6,927 nt of DNA from assembly GCA_009838595.1 (NCBI GenBank), contig VXRI01000023.1, positions 1 to 6,927 of the forward strand, read 5' to 3'. This document shows positions 4,320-6,927 of the stretch, in pieces; position 1 is the first letter of the stretch; each line of letters opens with the position of its first letter. This DNA comes from Chloroflexota bacterium. GTDB lineage: Bacteria > Chloroflexota > Dehalococcoidia > Lucifugimonadales > JADFKI01. The position numbers were made by a program, and so were the translations under genes. The notes beneath the pieces are model-generated. The model worked only from the letters and a program-made list of their open reading frames with translations, did not search any database and had not been told where the DNA came from.

Positions 4320-6881
4320 TCACCGCTCCGCCTTTACCCAAAGCCTTGCCCCGTCCGAAATCAGCTCCACCGTCCCATGCTCTGCTGTCAGATATAAGCC
4401 GTCTTCTCCTACGAACTCACGCAGGCGTTCCACTACGCTCGCGTCAGGATGTCCGAAGCGATTGTCCGCGCCCACCGAGACGACCGCGATAGCAGGGCTG
4501 ACCGCGCTCAGGAATTCCAACGTGCTGCTACTGTCGCTGCCGTGATGCGCCACTTTCAGCGCATCGCTGTCCAACGCTGCGCCGCTCGCCACCAGCGTTC
4601 GCTCCGCCTCCGTGAATATGTCACCGGTCAGCAAGATGCTAACATCACCATGCACAAGACGCAGAACCACCGATGCGTTGTCCGTGTCCGATGCCGTGCC
4701 GAGTGAAAGGTCATAGGGAGGCCAAAGAGCTTCGAGTCGCGTGCCTTCGCCTAGCGTGACTACTTGCCCCGCGCGCGCTTGTATAACAACTGCGCCTTGC
4801 GCTTCTTCGGCGGCTACGGAACGCGCCCACGCCTCATACACTGCGCTATCGTACTCGATGCGCCGCTCCAGTATCGCGCCGACCTCATATCGCTCTAGTA
4901 CCAGTGGCAGCCCGCCGATGTGGTCGCTGTGTGGATGCGTGGCGACTATGAGGTCAAGAAACCTGTCGTTGAATTGCATTCGCTCGCCTAGCAGCCGCGC
5001 CAATACCAGCCCGTCCGTACCGCCGTCAACCAATACCTGCTTGCCGCGCGGCGTCTCGATGAATATCGCATCGCCTTGCCCTACGTCTAAGAACGCCACG
5101 CGCAGCAAATCGTCCCGCGTGAACGCCTGCGACCACGCCAGCGATGCGACGAATGCGGCAGGCACAAGCAGCCACATGGCGATGTGCGCTAACTTGCGAG
5201 CGCTGCCTCTTGCCCTCGGAGATGAGACGCCGGATGATTCGTCCTGACTCACCGCCTTCATCGCAGAGCCGTGTTCGCCGGTCGTTTGCACCGCCGCGCC
5301 ATGATTGCCATTCGCTGCTGCAGGTTCCCATCCGCCAGCCGACCGCGCGTCGGCCATCCGCCGCCATATCGCTCGCGCTTGCCCGTGGAACATCGTCAAT
5401 GCGCCATACATCAGCGCCAGCGCGCCGTAGTACACAGCAACCGCCCACGCCGGCACATTGCCAATCTCAACCGAAACGCCCGGCAATCCGGCAAGCATCG
5501 TCACCACGCCCGACAGATATGCCCCTACGCCCCATGCGAGCCAGCCGAACGGCATTGCGAGCGTTGTGCTTGCCAACCCGATGATTGCCGCGCCCGCGCT
5601 TCCCATTATGAGCCATGGCAGCGCGGGCAGCGTCAGCGCGGACGCCGGTATGCCCATCGTGGACACGCGCTCGAAGTGCAGCGCTATCAGCGGCAGCGAT
5701 GCGATTGTCGCGGCGAGGGATACGCCCAGCATGTCCGTGAGCGCGACGGCGGGGGCGCGCAGTGGAGAGCGCCATGCCAACCGTTCTTCCAGGCGCGCCT
5801 TAATCGCATCGCCGAACATGTCCGAGAACGCCGCTATCCCCGCTATCGCCGCGAAGCTGAGTTGGAACGATATGCTGTACAGCACGCTTGGCGACACGGC
5901 TACCATCAGCGCGGCTGTGAAGCCTATCGGCGCGAGCGAGCCGCGCTGCCTGCCGAACGCCAGCGCCGCCAGATACACACTGCCCATAATGCACGCCCGC
6001 GTTGCCGACGGGGACATGCCAGCGAGCAGGCCGTACAGCCATATGACCAGCAGCGGCGCGATGAGGTGCAGATGCCACTTTCTGCCGAATATCGCTGCGC
6101 CTGCGGATAGGCTGACGCTGAGTAGTATGCCGACATGCAGCCCTGAAATCGCCAGTAAGTGCGCCGCGCCGCTGCGCCGGAAATCTTCTGTCAGGTCGGA
6201 CGGCATGCTGCGCCGCAGTCCAAGCAGCGTCGCTTGGCTCAACGCCGCCTGAGGCTCCGGTACCACCGCTGCGATGGATTGCGCGAGCCGCCGCCGCATA
6301 TCGTACAGCGAGCGGTAGAACGCGCTGCCCTCGCCTGTGCCAATGATCGTTACGCTGCGAGCGTCCATCACTTCCGATATACCTTGCCGCGCCAGATATG
6401 CCGCATAGTCGAAATCGTCCAACTGCGGCGGCTCGCTGATACGCCCACGCAGGAGCAGGCGATCACCGTATCGGAAGTAAGGCGCATCCCGCTGCTTGGC
6501 AATCCCCGCATCCGCGCGCGCCGATACTAGCAGCGTGCCATTCGCGTCCGTCCAATCCGCGCCGCCCGCGTATATGCGCTCCACTTGCAGCCGGAATCGC
6601 GAGAAATCGCCATACCCATCCACATCGCTGACGACAACGCCCTCTACTTGCTGAACGCGCGGACCGGCATACATGGTCAGCGGCGCATCATCGCCCACCG
6701 CCACGCGCGCCCCGCCAAGCGCAAACGCGAGCATCATCACCGCAGGCAGCACCGCCAAGCGCAGCCGTCCAAGCAATACCACGCCAACCATCCCAGCCAC
6801 CGTGAACAACGCCAGCGCCCCCGGCGGCGCGCCAACCAGCGTACCACCCACAAATGCAATCGTCGCACAAAGAAGTTTCAT
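4320..6881 (-). CDS. comEC: ComEC/Rec2 family DNA-uptake channel, full length, 853 aa
   Basis: ComEC forms the inner-membrane channel through which one strand of transforming DNA enters during natural competence. Domains in order: N-terminal hydrophobic segments (about 3-60) with the soluble N-terminal OB-type domain (DUF4131, about 65-180, including FRYGDRLLLRGRI); the Competence core (about 215-500) with the hallmark HLLAISGLHVGIL at 241-253 and SPSATRACIM at 290-299; a hydrophilic linker (about 505-560); one more helix (565-583); and a C-terminal metallo-beta-lactamase-type domain. The last carries FLDVGQGDA (597-605), DGG (619-621), THPHSDHIGG (648-657, intact HxHxDH), LLTGDI (750-755), KVAHHGSDSS (776-785) and FGHP (809-812), so the predicted nuclease metal site is complete. 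A TAG lies just upstream in frame (6891-6893), so ATG 6881 is the most upstream start; no SD precedes it. No comEA or comF is visible in the window. Confidence 0.95.
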   Translation of the reverse strand: MKLLCATIAFVGGTLVGAPPGALALFTVAGMVGVVLLGRLRLAVLPAVMMLAFALGGARVAVGDDAPLTMYAGPRVQQVEGVVVSDVDGYGDFSRFRLQVERIYAGGADWTDANGTLLVSARADAGIAKQRDAPYFRYGDRLLLRGRISEPPQLDDFDYAAYLARQGISEVMDARSVTIIGTGEGSAFYRSLYDMRRRLAQSIAAVVPEPQAALSQATLLGLRRSMPSDLTEDFRRSGAAHLLAISGLHVGILLSVSLSAGAAIFGRKWHLHLIAPLLVIWLYGLLAGMSPSATRACIMGSVYLAALAFGRQRGSLAPIGFTAALMVAVSPSVLYSISFQLSFAAIAGIAAFSDMFGDAIKARLEERLAWRSPLRAPAVALTDMLGVSLAATIASLPLIALHFERVSTMGIPASALTLPALPWLIMGSAGAAIIGLASTTLAMPFGWLAWGVGAYLSGVVTMLAGLPGVSVEIGNVPAWAVAVYYGALALMYGALTMFHGQARAIWRRMADARSAGGWEPAAANGNHGAAVQTTGEHGSAMKAVSQDESSGVSSPRARGSARKLAHIAMWLLVPAAFVASLAWSQAFTRDDLLRVAFLDVGQGDAIFIETPRGKQVLVDGGTDGLVLARLLGERMQFNDRFLDLIVATHPHSDHIGGLPLVLERYEVGAILERRIEYDSAVYEAWARSVAAEEAQGAVVIQARAGQVVTLGEGTRLEALWPPYDLSLGTASDTDNASVVLRLVHGDVSILLTGDIFTEAERTLVASGAALDSDALKVAHHGSDSSSTLEFLSAVSPAIAVVSVGADNRFGHPDASVVERLREFVGEDGLYLTAEHGTVELISDGARLWVKAER

Positions 6882-6892
6882 AGATGTAATCT

Positions 6893-6910
6893 AACAAGAT
6901 AGACAAGATA
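6893..6910 (-). repeat. tandem 9-bp repeat just upstream of comEC
   Basis: AACAAGATA and GACAAGATA lie side by side (8 of 9 identical), 12-29 bp before the comEC ATG. The surrounding 46 bp are AT-rich and contain no SD. The repeat may be part of a promoter or operator that continues beyond the right edge. Confidence 0.45.
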
Positions 6911-6927
6911 TTCAGGAAAAGATAAAG

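Noticed and set aside
3499..4341. A 280-codon open frame on the - strand opposite the membrane-protein gene
   Set aside because: No SD or domain; it overlaps the comEC 3' end and is explained by antisense codon bias.
5271..6252. Several + strand open frames of 146-279 codons inside comEC
   Set aside because: Arg/His/Pro- or Ser/Ala-rich shadows of a well-supported 853-residue gene on the opposite strand.

Overview
The window looks like chromosomal DNA from a fairly GC-rich, uncultured-type bacterium. The ComEC/SelA-like/lipoprotein mix and protein style resemble Chloroflexota (SAR202/Dehalococcoidia-like). That placement is an impression from protein style and was not tested; no rRNA or tRNA gene is present to anchor it. 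Four complete protein genes and one truncated gene fill most of the sequence. I see no rRNA, tRNA, CRISPR array, insertion sequence or phage gene.

Layout. Left block (1-1899, + strand): the C-terminal end of a secreted-type zinc metallopeptidase (HExxHxxGxxH) runs in from outside the window. It is followed after 28 bp by a 523-residue predicted lipoprotein of unrecognised family with its own strong Shine-Dalgarno (SD) site; the two are probably one transcript. Middle block (1944-3077, - strand): a 377-residue SelA-like, fold-type-I PLP enzyme, convergent with the lipoprotein gene. A 470-bp divergent intergenic region (3078-3547) follows. It carries an extended -10 promoter and a tandem 13-bp repeat for the PLP gene, a very AT-rich palindromic stretch, and two similar inverted repeats placed around a candidate promoter and the RBS of the next gene. 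Right block: a 235-residue six-helix membrane protein (3548-4255, +), convergent with a full-length comEC (4320-6881, -) encoding the membrane channel for DNA uptake in natural transformation.

How the genes work together. Only the metallopeptidase/lipoprotein pair looks like an operon, with both products predicted to act outside the cytoplasmic membrane. The PLP enzyme, the small membrane protein and comEC each have their own transcription unit, and nothing links them functionally. I did not find a clear novel multi-gene system. The points most worth a second look are the repeated dyads and tandem repeats in the divergent intergenic region, the sharp GC change inside the lipoprotein gene, and the lack of an SD site before comEC.
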